Source of the DNA: Stackebrandtia nassauensis DSM 44728
GTDB taxonomy: Bacteria > Actinomycetota > Actinomycetes > Mycobacteriales > Micromonosporaceae
Reading direction: 5' to 3'
Assembly (NCBI RefSeq): GCF_000024545.1
Contig: NC_013947.1
Location: 3,348,001 to 3,412,000 of the forward strand
DNA length: 64,000 bases
The notes below the pieces were generated by a model. It was not told the origin of the DNA and made no database searches. It saw only the letters and a program-made list of their open reading frames with translations. Shown here piece by piece: positions 53,224-62,007 of this stretch. The translations under genes and the position numbers were made by a program. Positions within the stretch are counted from its first letter, which is position 1. Each line of letters opens with the position of its first letter.

Positions 53224-54237
53224 ATGGAACAGCTGCCGCTACCGTCGCATCGGGCCGAGGACGTCGCCGAAAAAAAGACCCCCCACCGAGACGGGGCTGT
53301 GGCCGGGGTCGGTGATCCGGTGGCGACGTATCTGGGGTCGCTGGCCAGCCCCGCCTCGCGGCGGGAGATGGCGGCGTGTTTGAACCGGATCGTGCGGTTG
53401 AGTACCGGCGACGACAACGCCACCGCCGCCGGGCAGCCGTGGCACAAGCTGACCTACCGCGACACGGCGCGGCTGAAGGAGACGCTGTGCCAGCAGGGCT
53501 GGTCGGCAGCCCACGTCAACAAGCACCTGGTGGCGTTGAGGCGGGTGTTGACCGAGGCGTGGCGGTTGGGGTTGATGGACGCCGAGCAAAAGGACCGGGC
53601 CTGCGACATCGCCGATGTGACCAGTGTGCGGCTGCCGCGCGGTCACCATGTCGCCGCCGAGGTGATCGGGGCGGTGCTGGCCGCGTGCGATGCCGACGAG
53701 GCTGCGGCGGGGCGCAGGGACGCGGCGATCATCGCGGTGCTGTATTCGACCGGGTGCCGTCGCGCCGAGATCGCGGGGCTGCGGTTGCGGGACTACGACC
53801 CGGCCGAGCGCGGCATCACCGTCATCGGCAAGGGTGACAAGCAGCGGCTGGTACACCTCAACGCGCAGGCCGTGGCGAAGGTCGAGGCGTGGCTGGCGGT
53901 GCGGGGCCGTGGTGACGGGGCGATGTTCTCCCCCATCAGCGCGGCCGGGCGGATCCGGATGCGGGACGGGGTCCCGGCGGGGATGTCGGGGCAGGCGATC
54001 GGGCACATGTTGACGCGGCGGTTGCGCCAGGCTGGTGCGCCACAGGCGTCGCCGCATGATCTGCGGCGCACGTTCATCGGGTCGCTGTTGGATGCGGGGG
54101 TGGATTTGGCCACGACGCAGGCCATCGTGGGGCACGCGTCTCCGGCCACGACCGCACGGTATGACCGAAGGCCCGACCATCGTCGTCGTGAGGCCATTGA
54201 CCGGTTGGAGTTGCCGCAGGCCAAGCCGTTGCGTTGA
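53224..54237 (+). CDS. Tyrosine recombinase/integrase
   Basis: A 337-residue recombinase. The core-binding domain spans VATYLGSLASPASRREMAACLNRIVRL to ADVTSVRLPRGH. Catalytic residues: Arg in YSTGCRRAEIAGL, Lys in GKGDKQRLVHL, SPHDLRRTFIGSLL (HxxR), IVGHASPATTARYDRR (His, Tyr). No Cys-rich or phage-type N-terminal arm-binding domain is clear, so it looks closer to Xer/integron or lone chromosomal recombinases than to a classic prophage integrase. TACTAT lies exactly 7 nt before the ATG, suggesting a leaderless transcript. No other phage genes are present. Confidence 0.92.
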   Translation: MEQLPLPSHRAEDVAEKKTPHRDGAVAGVGDPVATYLGSLASPASRREMAACLNRIVRLSTGDDNATAAGQPWHKLTYRDTARLKETLCQQGWSAAHVNKHLVALRRVLTEAWRLGLMDAEQKDRACDIADVTSVRLPRGHHVAAEVIGAVLAACDADEAAAGRRDAAIIAVLYSTGCRRAEIAGLRLRDYDPAERGITVIGKGDKQRLVHLNAQAVAKVEAWLAVRGRGDGAMFSPISAAGRIRMRDGVPAGMSGQAIGHMLTRRLRQAGAPQASPHDLRRTFIGSLLDAGVDLATTQAIVGHASPATTARYDRRPDHRRREAIDRLELPQAKPLR

Positions 54238-54243
54238 GCGGTG

Positions 54244-54846
54244 TCAGGCGGGGCGGGCGCCGTGGAGGAACTGTTCGACGGCGGTGTCGACGAGTTCGTC
54301 GAGGAGGTCGGCCTCGACGAAGTTGCCGTTGATGAGGGAGGCGATGCCCTGCAGGGTCGCGAACAGGATGATGCCGATGCGTTCGGGAGCGCCTGAGGGG
54401 AGCGCGCCTTGGGCTTGGCCTTGCTGGAGGAGTTCGATCATGAGCTGGAACGGGGCTTCGGCGGCTTTGACGATGGCAGTGGCGCCGGGGCGGTGTTTGC
54501 TGGTGTACATCAGCTCCAGCAGGGCGGCGTTGTCGGTGGCGAAGCGGGTGTAGGCGGTCATGGTGGCGCGCAGTCGAGCGGCGAAGTCGTCGCCGGCGTC
54601 GGCGCAGGCGGTGCGCAGGATCGTGTCGAGTTGGGTGAATCCGTTTTCGGCGAGCGCGTCGAGCAGGGCCTGGCGGTCGGGGAAGTGGCGGCGCGGGGCG
54701 GCGTGGCTGACGCCGACTTCGCGGGCGAGGTCGCGCAGGGACAGCTGGGCGGCGCCGTGTTCGCGCAGGGACGCCTGGGCGGCTTCCAGTAGCGCGGTGC
54801 GCAGGTTGCCGTGGTGGTAGGGCCGCTCGTCGGTCGCTTGTGGCAT
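54244..54846 (-). CDS. TetR/AcrR family repressor
   Basis: About 200 residues. The HTH reads LLEAAQASLREHGAAQLSLRDLAREVGVSHAAPRRHF, followed by a TetR_C-type helical ligand domain (DDFAARLRATMTAYTRFATDN, FATLQGIASLING). It is divergent from the SDR across a 64-bp gap with a symmetric operator. I used the ATG at 54846; 54858 is possible. It almost certainly represses the SDR, with an unknown inducer. Confidence 0.92.
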   Translation of the reverse strand: MPQATDERPYHHGNLRTALLEAAQASLREHGAAQLSLRDLAREVGVSHAAPRRHFPDRQALLDALAENGFTQLDTILRTACADAGDDFAARLRATMTAYTRFATDNAALLELMYTSKHRPGATAIVKAAEAPFQLMIELLQQGQAQGALPSGAPERIGIILFATLQGIASLINGNFVEADLLDELVDTAVEQFLHGARPA

Positions 54847-54874
54847 GGCGTCCACCATAGCAAGCGAGTTTTCG

Positions 54875-54910
54875 TTGACAACATTGTTGTCGTCGACTAC
54901 TTTGTGGCTC
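54875..54910 (+). promoter_or_regulatory. SDR promoter with overlapping TetR operator
   Basis: TTGACA (54875-54880), a 17-bp spacer and TACTTT (54898-54903) form a near-consensus promoter whose start point falls at the SDR ATG (54911). Inside it, GACAAC-ATT-GTTGTC (54877-54891) is a perfect 6-bp inverted repeat overlapping the -35 and spacer, where a TetR dimer would block polymerase. Confidence 0.72.
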
Positions 54911-55807
54911 ATGACAACATTCAATGCGTCCAGCATCGGCTCCCAGGCGGGCCGCACCTTCGTCGTCACCGGCGCCAACAGCGGCATCGGCCGCATCGCC
55001 GCCAAAGTCCTGGCCGAACGCGACGCCCGCGTCGTGCTGGCCGTGCGCGACGAGGCCAAAGGCCGCGCCGCCGCAGCGACCATGACCGGCCAGGTCGAGG
55101 TGAAGCGCCTCGATCTGGCCGACCTGGCGTCGGTGCGGGCCTTCGCCGAGGACTTCACCGACCCCATCGACGTGCTCGTCAACAACGCCGGGGTCATGAT
55201 CCCGCCGCTGACGCGCACCGCCGACGGTTTCGAGCTGCAGTTCGGGACCAACCACCTGGGGCACTTCGCGTTGACGAACCTGCTGCTGCCCCAGGTGCGC
55301 GACCGGGTCGTGACCGTGGCGTCGATGGCTCACCACGGCGGCGCCATCGACTTCGACGACCTCAACTGGCAACGCAAGCCCTACCGGGCGATGCGGGCCT
55401 ACGGGCAGTCCAAACTGGCCAACCTGCTGTTCACCACCGAGTTGCAGCGGCGCCTGAGCCAGGCCGGTTCGTCGGTGATCGCCACCGCCGCGCACCCGGG
55501 TTTCGCGGCCACGAACCTGCTGCGGCCGGGACGCAGCCGCCTGCTGCACACCGTCTCAAAGGCGGTGACCAGGGTTGTCGCGCAAAGCGAGGCTGCCGGT
55601 GCGCTGCCGACGCTGTACGCGGCCGTGACCGACGTACCCGGCGACAGCTACGCCGGACCTAAGGGGCTGTTCGAAACCCGTGGCGCCCCGAAGCTGGTGG
55701 GCCGGTCGGCGGCCGCCAAGGACGCCGAGGTGGCCAAGCGGTTGTGGGAGGTGTCGCAGGAGCTGACGGCCGTGGTGTTCCCGCGCCAGTCGCTGCCCCG
55801 GGCCTGA
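54911..55807 (+). CDS. Short-chain dehydrogenase/reductase
   Basis: A 298-residue NAD(P)-dependent SDR. TFVVTGANSGIGRIAAKVLAE is the cofactor glycine motif, DVLVNNAGVM the NNAG motif, and YGQSKLANLL supplies the catalytic Tyr and Lys, with the Ser in VTVASMAHHGG. Residue choice after the second strand (AVRDEAKG, Arg) suggests NADP. The substrate is likely a ketone or retinol-like alcohol. It is transcribed from a promoter under the adjacent TetR and may be leaderless. Confidence 0.92.
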   Translation: MTTFNASSIGSQAGRTFVVTGANSGIGRIAAKVLAERDARVVLAVRDEAKGRAAAATMTGQVEVKRLDLADLASVRAFAEDFTDPIDVLVNNAGVMIPPLTRTADGFELQFGTNHLGHFALTNLLLPQVRDRVVTVASMAHHGGAIDFDDLNWQRKPYRAMRAYGQSKLANLLFTTELQRRLSQAGSSVIATAAHPGFAATNLLRPGRSRLLHTVSKAVTRVVAQSEAAGALPTLYAAVTDVPGDSYAGPKGLFETRGAPKLVGRSAAAKDAEVAKRLWEVSQELTAVVFPRQSLPRA

Positions 55808-55856
55808 ATCGTTACGGTGTGCGACTGGTTTGACACGGCGCCGCATCATGTGCGGC

Positions 55857-57179
55857 ATGACCAGTCTCGTCGACACCGCGCTGCGGTTGACCTATCCCGA
55901 TTACCGGTGGCGCAGGCTCGAAGCGGCGCGACCGATTCTGGGGGTGCGCACCTACGCGTTGACCGGGCGGTATCGCCTGGTCGTGAAGATCGCGTTGGAA
56001 GAAGACCTCATCGATGAGGATCACGGGCCGTGCGGTGAGGCCCGGCGCTTGGCGTGGCTCGCGGGGCACGGCATCCCGGTCCCGGAGGTTGTTGACACCG
56101 GGGTGATGGGCGACGACGAATACCTGGTGCTGCGGCTACCCGACGACGCCGTGCCCGCCGACCAGGTTGCGAGTGAGCAGCGCCTGGCGGCTTGTGACGC
56201 GGTCGCCGACGTCGCCCGCGCCGTGCACGGCATCGACCATCGCGGCTGCCCGTTCGATCGCCGGTTGCGGGTGACGATTCCGCGCGCCAAGGAGGCGTGC
56301 CTGTTCGCCGAGATCCGCTCCCGCGATCCGATGGCGAAGTTGACCAGCCTGATCGCGAAGGCGTTGTGGGTCGGGCGGGAGGAGCCGGTGGTGTGTCACG
56401 GGGATCTGCGGCCCGACAGTGTGCTCATCGACGCGCGTACGCGACGGGTGGCGGCGGTACTGGATGTGGCGCGGTTGGGGGTCGCCGACCGTTACACGGA
56501 TCTGGCCGCGGCCACCCGGGGTTGGCGGGCGGGCGGTTTGGACAAGCGGGTGTGGTGGCGGTACGGCGAGATCCCCGCCGACGCCGACCGGGTCAGGTTG
56601 TACCGGCTGTTGGCGGAGTTTTGTTTACCGCGCCCAGGGACCGGACGGGTCGAGCCGCGACAGGATGGTGGGGATGTCCGGCGGTGTGGATTCGTGCGGC
56701 AGCTCGGCCATGGCGTCCCAGGCGACCCAACGGTGTTCCACCAGCGACGTGGTCTCGTAGTCCTGGAGACCTTCACGCGACAGGTCCGGGGCGGTGGCGT
56801 CGACACGGGCCAGGAAATAGGGTTCGGTGGCTTCGAACACCTGGCCCTTCCAGCGCACCGTCACCGTCACGTCGATGGAACCCGGCGCCCACTGGCGCGG
56901 GGTCAGGCCGGTTTCCTCGGCCAGTTCGCGCCGGGCGGCCTGCGCGGGCGTCTCACCGGCTTCGATGCCGCCGCCGGGCGGCTCCCACAGCAGGTGGGCG
57001 TCGACGGGGTCACGCCAGCACAACATCAGGACCCGGTCGTGGGCGTCCAGGCACAACACGCGGGCACTTTGACGATCGATTTCGGCCACGACGCACAGGT
57101 TATGGCCCGCCGTCGCGGCGGGGCGCTGGCGTGGGCGCCGGGTTGTCCGTGCCACCGGGTAAGGTGCGGCTCGTGCTGA
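55857..57179 (+). CDS. APH(3')-like kinase with lost stop codon
   Basis: The authentic part is ~258 residues (55857-56630): an APH(3')-type kinase with lysine loop LVVKIALEE, catalytic VVCHGDLRPDSVLI (the usual Asn replaced by Ser in HGDxxxxS), and VLDVARLGVADRYTDLAAATRG (DFG-equivalent Asp). It ends with RLYRLLAEFC, where APH(3') proteins end. Instead of a stop, the frame continues antisense through the convergent Nudix gene to 57179, giving a 440-residue ORF. The Ser for Asn change and stop loss suggest a decayed or redirected kinase. Aminoglycoside activity is doubtful. Confidence 0.75.
   Translation: MTSLVDTALRLTYPDYRWRRLEAARPILGVRTYALTGRYRLVVKIALEEDLIDEDHGPCGEARRLAWLAGHGIPVPEVVDTGVMGDDEYLVLRLPDDAVPADQVASEQRLAACDAVADVARAVHGIDHRGCPFDRRLRVTIPRAKEACLFAEIRSRDPMAKLTSLIAKALWVGREEPVVCHGDLRPDSVLIDARTRRVAAVLDVARLGVADRYTDLAAATRGWRAGGLDKRVWWRYGEIPADADRVRLYRLLAEFCLPRPGTGRVEPRQDGGDVRRCGFVRQLGHGVPGDPTVFHQRRGLVVLETFTRQVRGGGVDTGQEIGFGGFEHLALPAHRHRHVDGTRRPLARGQAGFLGQFAPGGLRGRLTGFDAAAGRLPQQVGVDGVTPAQHQDPVVGVQAQHAGTLTIDFGHDAQVMARRRGGALAWAPGCPCHRVRCGSC
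56625..57089 (-). CDS. Nudix hydrolase
   Basis: A 154-residue Nudix protein. The Nudix box is GGGIEAGETPAQAARRELAEETGL; AYHLLWEPP-like DAHLLWEPPGGG precedes it, and YFLARVDATAPDLSREGLQDYE follows. It is MutT-like in size. The GTG at 57089 gives VAEIDRQSARVL; upstream TAACCT suggests a leaderless start. Its 3' end overlaps the kinase's C-terminal residues by 6 bp. Confidence 0.9.
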   Translation of the reverse strand: MAEIDRQSARVLCLDAHDRVLMLCWRDPVDAHLLWEPPGGGIEAGETPAQAARRELAEETGLTPRQWAPGSIDVTVTVRWKGQVFEATEPYFLARVDATAPDLSREGLQDYETTSLVEHRWVAWDAMAELPHESTPPDIPTILSRLDPSGPWAR

Positions 57180-57970
57180 CTGTTACGACCGCCAACGTCA
57201 ACGGGATTCGAGCCGCGGCCCGCAAGGGGTTCGTGGAATGGCTGAGCGACACCACCGCTGACGTGGTGTGTCTGCAGGAGGTGCGCGCCACCGACGAACA
57301 GGTGCCCGTCGAGGTGCGCGACGTCGACGGCTGGCACATGATCGTGGCCCCGGCCGCCGACAAGGGCCGCGCCGGAGTGGCCGTGCTCAGTCGCGAGACC
57401 CCGGCGCGCGTGCAGGTGGGGTTCGGTTCGGAGGAGTTCGACGTGTCGGGCCGGTACCTGGAGGTCGACCTGCCCGGTGTGACCGTGGCCAGCCTGTACC
57501 TGCCCTCGGGTGAGACCGGCACGCCCCGCCAGGACCAGAAGGAACGGTTCATGGCCGAGTTCGCCGAGTACCTGGTCGCGTTGCGTAAACGCGCCGAGGC
57601 CGACAACCGTCACGTCGTCATCTGCGGCGACTGGAACATCGCCCACCAGGAAATCGACCTGAAGAACTGGAAGGCGAACAAGAAGACCGCCGGGTTCCTG
57701 CCCGAGGAACGCGAATGGATGACCCGCGTGTTCGACGACATCGGGTACGTCGATGTGGCGCGTCGCCTGCACCCTGAGGGGCCGGGCCCGTATTCGTGGT
57801 GGTCGTACCGTGGCCGCGCCTTCGACAACGACGCAGGCTGGCGCATCGACTACCACATCGCCACCCCGGGCCTGGCCGAGGCGGCTAAGACCGCGGTGGT
57901 GGAACGCGCCGCCACACACGACGCGCGCTGGTCGGACCACGCGCCCGTCACCGTCACCTACGCGGTGTAG
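57173..57970 (+). CDS. xth: Exodeoxyribonuclease III (AP endonuclease)
   Basis: A 265-residue ExoIII/APE1-type phosphodiesterase that cuts DNA at abasic sites. [32 protein letters not shown] (metal Glu), [19 protein letters not shown] (Asp/Asn), [21 protein letters not shown] and the final WSDHAPVTV (Asp-His) are all in place. TAAGGT (57160-57165) ends 7 nt before the GTG at 57173, so the mRNA is probably leaderless; a GTG at 57164 is less likely. It precedes RecQ by 29 bp on the same strand. Confidence 0.95.
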   Translation: MLTVTTANVNGIRAAARKGFVEWLSDTTADVVCLQEVRATDEQVPVEVRDVDGWHMIVAPAADKGRAGVAVLSRETPARVQVGFGSEEFDVSGRYLEVDLPGVTVASLYLPSGETGTPRQDQKERFMAEFAEYLVALRKRAEADNRHVVICGDWNIAHQEIDLKNWKANKKTAGFLPEEREWMTRVFDDIGYVDVARRLHPEGPGPYSWWSYRGRAFDNDAGWRIDYHIATPGLAEAAKTAVVERAATHDARWSDHAPVTVTYAV

Positions 57971-57999
57971 GAGCCGGTGACGCTTACAGGGGAGGCGTC

Positions 58000-60075
58000 A
58001 TGAACGAGGTGCTGGACAAGGCGCAAACGGTCCTTGAGTCACTGGCCGGGCCCGAGGCGGTACTGCGACGCGATCAGGCCACCGCGATCGCGTCGCTGGT
58101 GACCGACCGGCGGCGGGTGTTGCTGGTGCAGCGCACCGGTTTCGGGAAGTCGGCGGTGTACTTCGTGGCGACCCGGCTGTTGCGTGATCAGGGCGCGGGC
58201 CCGACGGTGATCGTGTCGCCGCTGCTGGCCCTGATGCGCAACCAGATCGCCGCGGCCGAAAGCGCGGGGATCAACGCCCGCACCGTGAACTCGGCCAACA
58301 CGCACGAGTGGGACGAGATCTTCGCCGATGTGGCCGCCGACGCCGTCGATGTGCTGCTGGTCAGCCCCGAGCGGCTCAACAACCCGGATTTTCGGGACCT
58401 GGTGTTGCCGAAACTGGCGGCGGCCGCGGGCATGCTGGTCGTGGACGAGGCGCACTGTATCTCCGACTGGGGTCACGACTTTCGGCCCGACTATCGACGG
58501 TTGAAGACGTTTTTGGCGGGTTTGTCGCCGCAGGTGCCGGTGCTGGCGACCACCGCCACCGCCAACGCCCGGGTGTCGGCAGACGTGGCCGAACAGCTCG
58601 GCGGCGACACGCTGGTGTTGCGCGGCGGCCTGGATCGGTCCTCGCTGCGGTTGTCGGTGGTCGATGTCGACGACAACGCGCGGCGCCTGGCGTGGCTGGA
58701 CACGTGGCTGCACCGACTCGACGGCAGCGGCATCATCTACACCCTCACCGTGGCCGCCGCCCACGACATCGCCGAACATTTGCGCGGCCAGGGCCATGAC
58801 GTGGCCGCCTACAGTGGCCAAACCGACACCGGGGAGCGGCTGCGCCTGGAAGACGACCTGTTGGGCAACCGCGTCAAGGCGCTGATCGCGACCAGTGCGC
58901 TGGGGATGGGTTTCGACAAACCCGACCTGGGTTTCGTGGTCCACTATGGGGCACCGCCGTCGCCGGTGGCGTACTACCAGCAGGTGGGGCGCGCCGGGCG
59001 TGCCCGCGACCGCGCCGAGGTCGTGTTGCTGCCGGGCCGTGAGGACACGCGCGTGTGGGACTATTTCGCGTCGTTGGCGTTTCCGGCCGAGGACGTGGTG
59101 CGAAAGACCCTTGAGGTGCTGGCCGAGGCGGACCGTCCACTGTCCAGTGCCGTGTTGGAGTCGCGGGTCGACTTGAGCCGCAACCGCCTGGAGATGATGC
59201 TCAAGGTCCTCGACGTCGACGGCGCCGTCAAACGCGTCAAGGGCGGCTGGCAGCACACCGGCCGCGACTGGGAGTACGACCGGGACCGGTACGAACGCGT
59301 CGCCCAAACGCGTCGCGCCGAACAGCGACGCATGCTCGACTACGCGGCCACCACCGAATGCCGGATGGCGTTTTTGCGTACCGAACTCGACGACGCTGAC
59401 GCCAACGCGTGCGGCAGATGCGACAACTGCGCGGGCACCGCCTTCGACGAGCCGCTGCCGGTCGAGGCGTTGGCCGCGGCCGAGGCCAGCCTCAACCGGC
59501 CCGGCGTGGCCACCGAACCCCGGCGCATGTGGCCGCCCGGGATGGCCGCGGCCGGTATCGACGTCGCGGGCAAGATCCCCGTTGACGAACGCGCCGAGAC
59601 CGGCCGAGTCCTGGCCAGGCTGTCGGACATCGGCTGGGGCGGCGCGCTGCGCGCCCTGTTCGCCGACAGCGGCGACACGGCCGTGGATGAGGCGATGTTC
59701 GCGGCGGTGGTGAAAGTGCTGGCCGCGTGGGATTGGCCCAAACGCCCCGACACGGTCGTGTCCATGGGGTCCCGCAGTCGCCCGGGTCTGGTCGACGGTC
59801 TGGCGCGGCGCATCGCCGAAGTGGGGCGCATGGACTACGCCGGGGCGATGCGACGTGACGCGGCCGCGCCGTCGCGCACCGGCGCCAGCAACAGTGCCCA
59901 GCGGCTACGGCAGGTGTGGGACACCTTCCAACCGCCACCGGTCGCCGACGGCGCGGTGGTGCTGCTGGTCGACGACCTGCGCGACTCCGGGTGGAGCGCG
60001 ACCGTCGCCGCCCGGCAGCTGCGGCTGGCCGGAGCCGCCGCGGTGTGCCCGCTGGCGTTGGCGCTGGACGGCTGA
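58000..60075 (+). CDS. RecQ family helicase with C-terminal phosphoribosyltransferase-like domain
   Basis: A 691-residue protein. Helicase domain 1 has [14 protein letters not shown] (Walker A) and [20 protein letters not shown] (DEAH box plus RecQ aromatic loop). Domain 2 has [21 protein letters not shown] and [13 protein letters not shown]. The zinc site is [13 protein letters not shown]...CGRCDNC. No HRDC domain follows; instead the last ~120 residues end in [20 protein letters not shown], a PRPP-binding motif as in ComF/orotate PRTases. GAGGCG lies upstream of the ATG. The ExoIII neighbour supports a repair operon. The PRTase function in a helicase is undescribed as far as I know. Confidence 0.92.
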   Translation: MNEVLDKAQTVLESLAGPEAVLRRDQATAIASLVTDRRRVLLVQRTGFGKSAVYFVATRLLRDQGAGPTVIVSPLLALMRNQIAAAESAGINARTVNSANTHEWDEIFADVAADAVDVLLVSPERLNNPDFRDLVLPKLAAAAGMLVVDEAHCISDWGHDFRPDYRRLKTFLAGLSPQVPVLATTATANARVSADVAEQLGGDTLVLRGGLDRSSLRLSVVDVDDNARRLAWLDTWLHRLDGSGIIYTLTVAAAHDIAEHLRGQGHDVAAYSGQTDTGERLRLEDDLLGNRVKALIATSALGMGFDKPDLGFVVHYGAPPSPVAYYQQVGRAGRARDRAEVVLLPGREDTRVWDYFASLAFPAEDVVRKTLEVLAEADRPLSSAVLESRVDLSRNRLEMMLKVLDVDGAVKRVKGGWQHTGRDWEYDRDRYERVAQTRRAEQRRMLDYAATTECRMAFLRTELDDADANACGRCDNCAGTAFDEPLPVEALAAAEASLNRPGVATEPRRMWPPGMAAAGIDVAGKIPVDERAETGRVLARLSDIGWGGALRALFADSGDTAVDEAMFAAVVKVLAAWDWPKRPDTVVSMGSRSRPGLVDGLARRIAEVGRMDYAGAMRRDAAAPSRTGASNSAQRLRQVWDTFQPPPVADGAVVLLVDDLRDSGWSATVAARQLRLAGAAAVCPLALALDG

Positions 60076-60090
60076 ACACCGCCCGACGGG

Positions 60091-60348
60091 TCAGTTGTGT
60101 GAGTGCCGGTCCCGGCCGGAGGCGTCGGCGACACCGAAAGCCCGAAACACGGCGTCGCGGCCGATGGCGGCCACGACCGGCGCGGCCATGCGCGAACGCG
60201 GGCACGGGTGCGGTACCGGATATGCCAGTGCCCGCGAGCAGGCCAGGCAATGGCCCGAGGCACTGGCACGGTGCAGGGAGGTCAGGCCGACGCACAGTTG
60301 CTGCCATTGCGTCGTCGTGGCGGGGGTGGTCGCGTGGGTGGTCACGGC
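60091..60348 (-). CDS. Small CxxC hypothetical protein
   Basis: An 85-residue ORF from the GTG at 60348 with AAGGGCG 8 nt upstream. It has a Thr-rich N-terminus, HCLACSRALAYPVPHPCP (CxxC then another Cys) and a C-terminal RDAVFRAFGVADASGRDRHSHN. The Cys spacing could form a zinc knuckle. It is convergent with RecQ. No family is recognised. Confidence 0.45.
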   Translation of the reverse strand, partial: AVTTHATTPATTTQWQQLCVGLTSLHRASASGHCLACSRALAYPVPHPCPRSRMAAPVVAAIGRDAVFRAFGVADASGRDRHSHN

Positions 60349-60556
60349 GTCGCCCTTCGCGTTTGGCGATGTGGACAGTTGCGCGGCTGCCGGGTGGAAG
60401 ACTCGGGTCTCCGTGTCACGCAACGAACACAGGCTAAGGCCGCGTGCGCTGGCGGCGACGGACTTCTTGTGCGGCGCTTGATATCCGGCGATTCGGGTGT
60501 GGTGGGTGTGGCTTTTCGGCGGCGGTGGTGTCACCGCCTCGGGTTAGGTTGTGGGT

Positions 60557-60826
60557 ATGTGCCGAAACATTCGCCGCCTGCACAACTTCGCTCCCCCGGC
60601 CACCGACACCGAGATCCACGACGCCGCGTTGCAGTACGTGCGCAAGGTCGCCGGGACGACGAAACCGTCGCAGGCCAACCAGGCCGCGTTCGACGCGGCG
60701 GTCGCGGCCGTGACGGCGGCGACGGCGACGCTGCTGGAGCAACTGGTGACCACCGCGCCGCCGCGCGACCGCGAGGTCGAACGCGAACGCGCCCAGGCCA
60801 GGGCCCAGAAACGCTACGGGACGTGA
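60557..60826 (+). CDS. DUF2277 family protein
   Basis: An 89-residue protein that matches the conserved MCRNIRRLHNFAPPATDTEI start of DUF2277 and the AALQYVRKVAGTTKPSQANQ core. It is alpha-helical with a charged tail (RDREVERERAQARAQKRYG). Function is unknown, though it is widespread in actinobacteria. The ATG at 60557 is the usual start. A 130-bp gap precedes the EamA gene's 3' end. Confidence 0.93.
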   Translation: MCRNIRRLHNFAPPATDTEIHDAALQYVRKVAGTTKPSQANQAAFDAAVAAVTAATATLLEQLVTTAPPRDREVERERAQARAQKRYGT

Positions 60827-60961
60827 GCGGTGGCGACGTCGTACCGCCTCTTGAACGACGCCGCCACCGCCTTACCCTGGCCGCTCAGCGCGGCCGGGGC
60901 CCGAAACCGGCCATCCGGTTGCCGTGCATACTGTCCCGCCGGGCGCGGGGCAGAGCCGCGG

Positions 60962-61909
60962 TCACGTCGCGGCCGGTTCGCATTGGGGCGTCTCGACACG
61001 TCGAGGCGCGGGGGCGGGTGCGCGGCGTCGGGAGGGTGCGAGGATGAGTGCCACCGCGGCGGCCGACACCGCCATCCCGGCCAGCGACAACACGGTCAGC
61101 GGTTGGCCGAACATCGCCCACGCCCATATGGCGGTGGCCGGGGGTGTCAGGTACAGCAGTGCCGAGACCCGGGTGACGCCGCCGTGGGCCACGACCGTCC
61201 AATAGCAGCCGTAGCCGCCGATGGTGGACAGCACGATCACCCACGCCACCGCGACCCAGAATTCGACGCGCGCCGGGGGGATGAGGGTGCCGCTGGCCGC
61301 GGCGATGGCCACGAACGCCAGGCCGCTGACCACGAACTGCACCGCCAGGGCGTCGGCCATGGCGACGGGTTGGCGGCCACGGTGGGCGCGGCGTTCGTAC
61401 ACGGTTCCGGCGACCAGGCTCAGCATCGCCGCCACCGGGATCGCATAAGCCCACCACACCGCGGACGCGCTCGAGTTGAGGTCGGCTGACACGACCAGAC
61501 CGGTGCCGCCCAGACCGACCGCGAGTCCCACGATCAGGCGCCACCCGAGTTTCTCGCCCAGCAGGGCCGCCGCGGTGGCGGTGGCCACGATGGGTTGCAG
61601 GGCCGCGATGAGGGCGCTGGTTCCGGCTGAGACTCCCAGTTCGGCGGCGCGTACGACGCCGTAGACGTAGCCGACCTGGGACAGGGCGCCGATGAGGGCG
61701 TGCACGGCGATGTCGCGCGGGGCCAAGCGGCGCCACCGCCACGACAGCCACACCGTCGCGGCGAGGCCGACCAGGCCGAACCGCCAGGCCAGCAGGGTGG
61801 CGGCGGGGGCGGCGCGGGTTCCCAGTTCGGCGCCGATGAAGCCCGATGACCACATGACGACCAGGCCGGTGGAGCTCCACAGGGTGAGTGAGCCGAGTAG
61901 CTTTCGCAA
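60962..61909 (-). CDS. EamA/DMT family transporter
   Basis: A 315-residue drug/metabolite transporter with ten predicted TMs in two EamA repeats. VVMWSSGFIGAELGT and SALLYLTPPATAIWAWAMFGQPL are the repeat hallmarks (LYLTPP...). The start is a TTG at 61909 with GGAAGGA upstream. It exports small metabolites or amino acids. It is divergent from a TetR gene across the operator, so it is probably its target. Confidence 0.92.
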   Translation of the reverse strand: MRKLLGSLTLWSSTGLVVMWSSGFIGAELGTRAAPAATLLAWRFGLVGLAATVWLSWRWRRLAPRDIAVHALIGALSQVGYVYGVVRAAELGVSAGTSALIAALQPIVATATAAALLGEKLGWRLIVGLAVGLGGTGLVVSADLNSSASAVWWAYAIPVAAMLSLVAGTVYERRAHRGRQPVAMADALAVQFVVSGLAFVAIAAASGTLIPPARVEFWVAVAWVIVLSTIGGYGCYWTVVAHGGVTRVSALLYLTPPATAIWAWAMFGQPLTVLSLAGMAVSAAAVALILAPSRRRAPAPAPRRVETPQCEPAAT

Positions 61910-61955
61910 CGCGGGGTCCTTCCACAGAGGTATACAGACCGGTATAGGACACTGA

Positions 61956-61979
61956 AGTATATAAACCGGTTGGTATACT
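61956..61979. promoter_or_regulatory. 24-bp TetR operator between EamA and TetR genes
   Basis: AGTATATAAACC / GGTTGGTATACT is an inverted repeat with 10 of 12 arm positions paired and ACCGGT at the centre. A related half-site (GTATACAGACCGGTATA) lies ~20 bp to the left. It sits in the 98-bp gap between divergent genes. Confidence 0.7.
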
Positions 61980-62007
61980 CGTGGTCTAGTTCCAGGAGGC
62001 CGCCGCT

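Noticed and set aside
53101-54240. Prophage or integrative element at the tyrosine recombinase
   Set aside because: No excisionase, replication, structural or lysis genes, no tRNA gene and no flanking att repeats were seen; the recombinase appears alone with the coiled-coil gene.
60814-60999. 61-codon minus-strand basic ORF (RQPDGRFRAPAALSGQGKAV region)
   Set aside because: The C-terminal part looks protein-like, but the start overlaps the EamA 3' end and there is no convincing ribosome site; not enough to call a gene.
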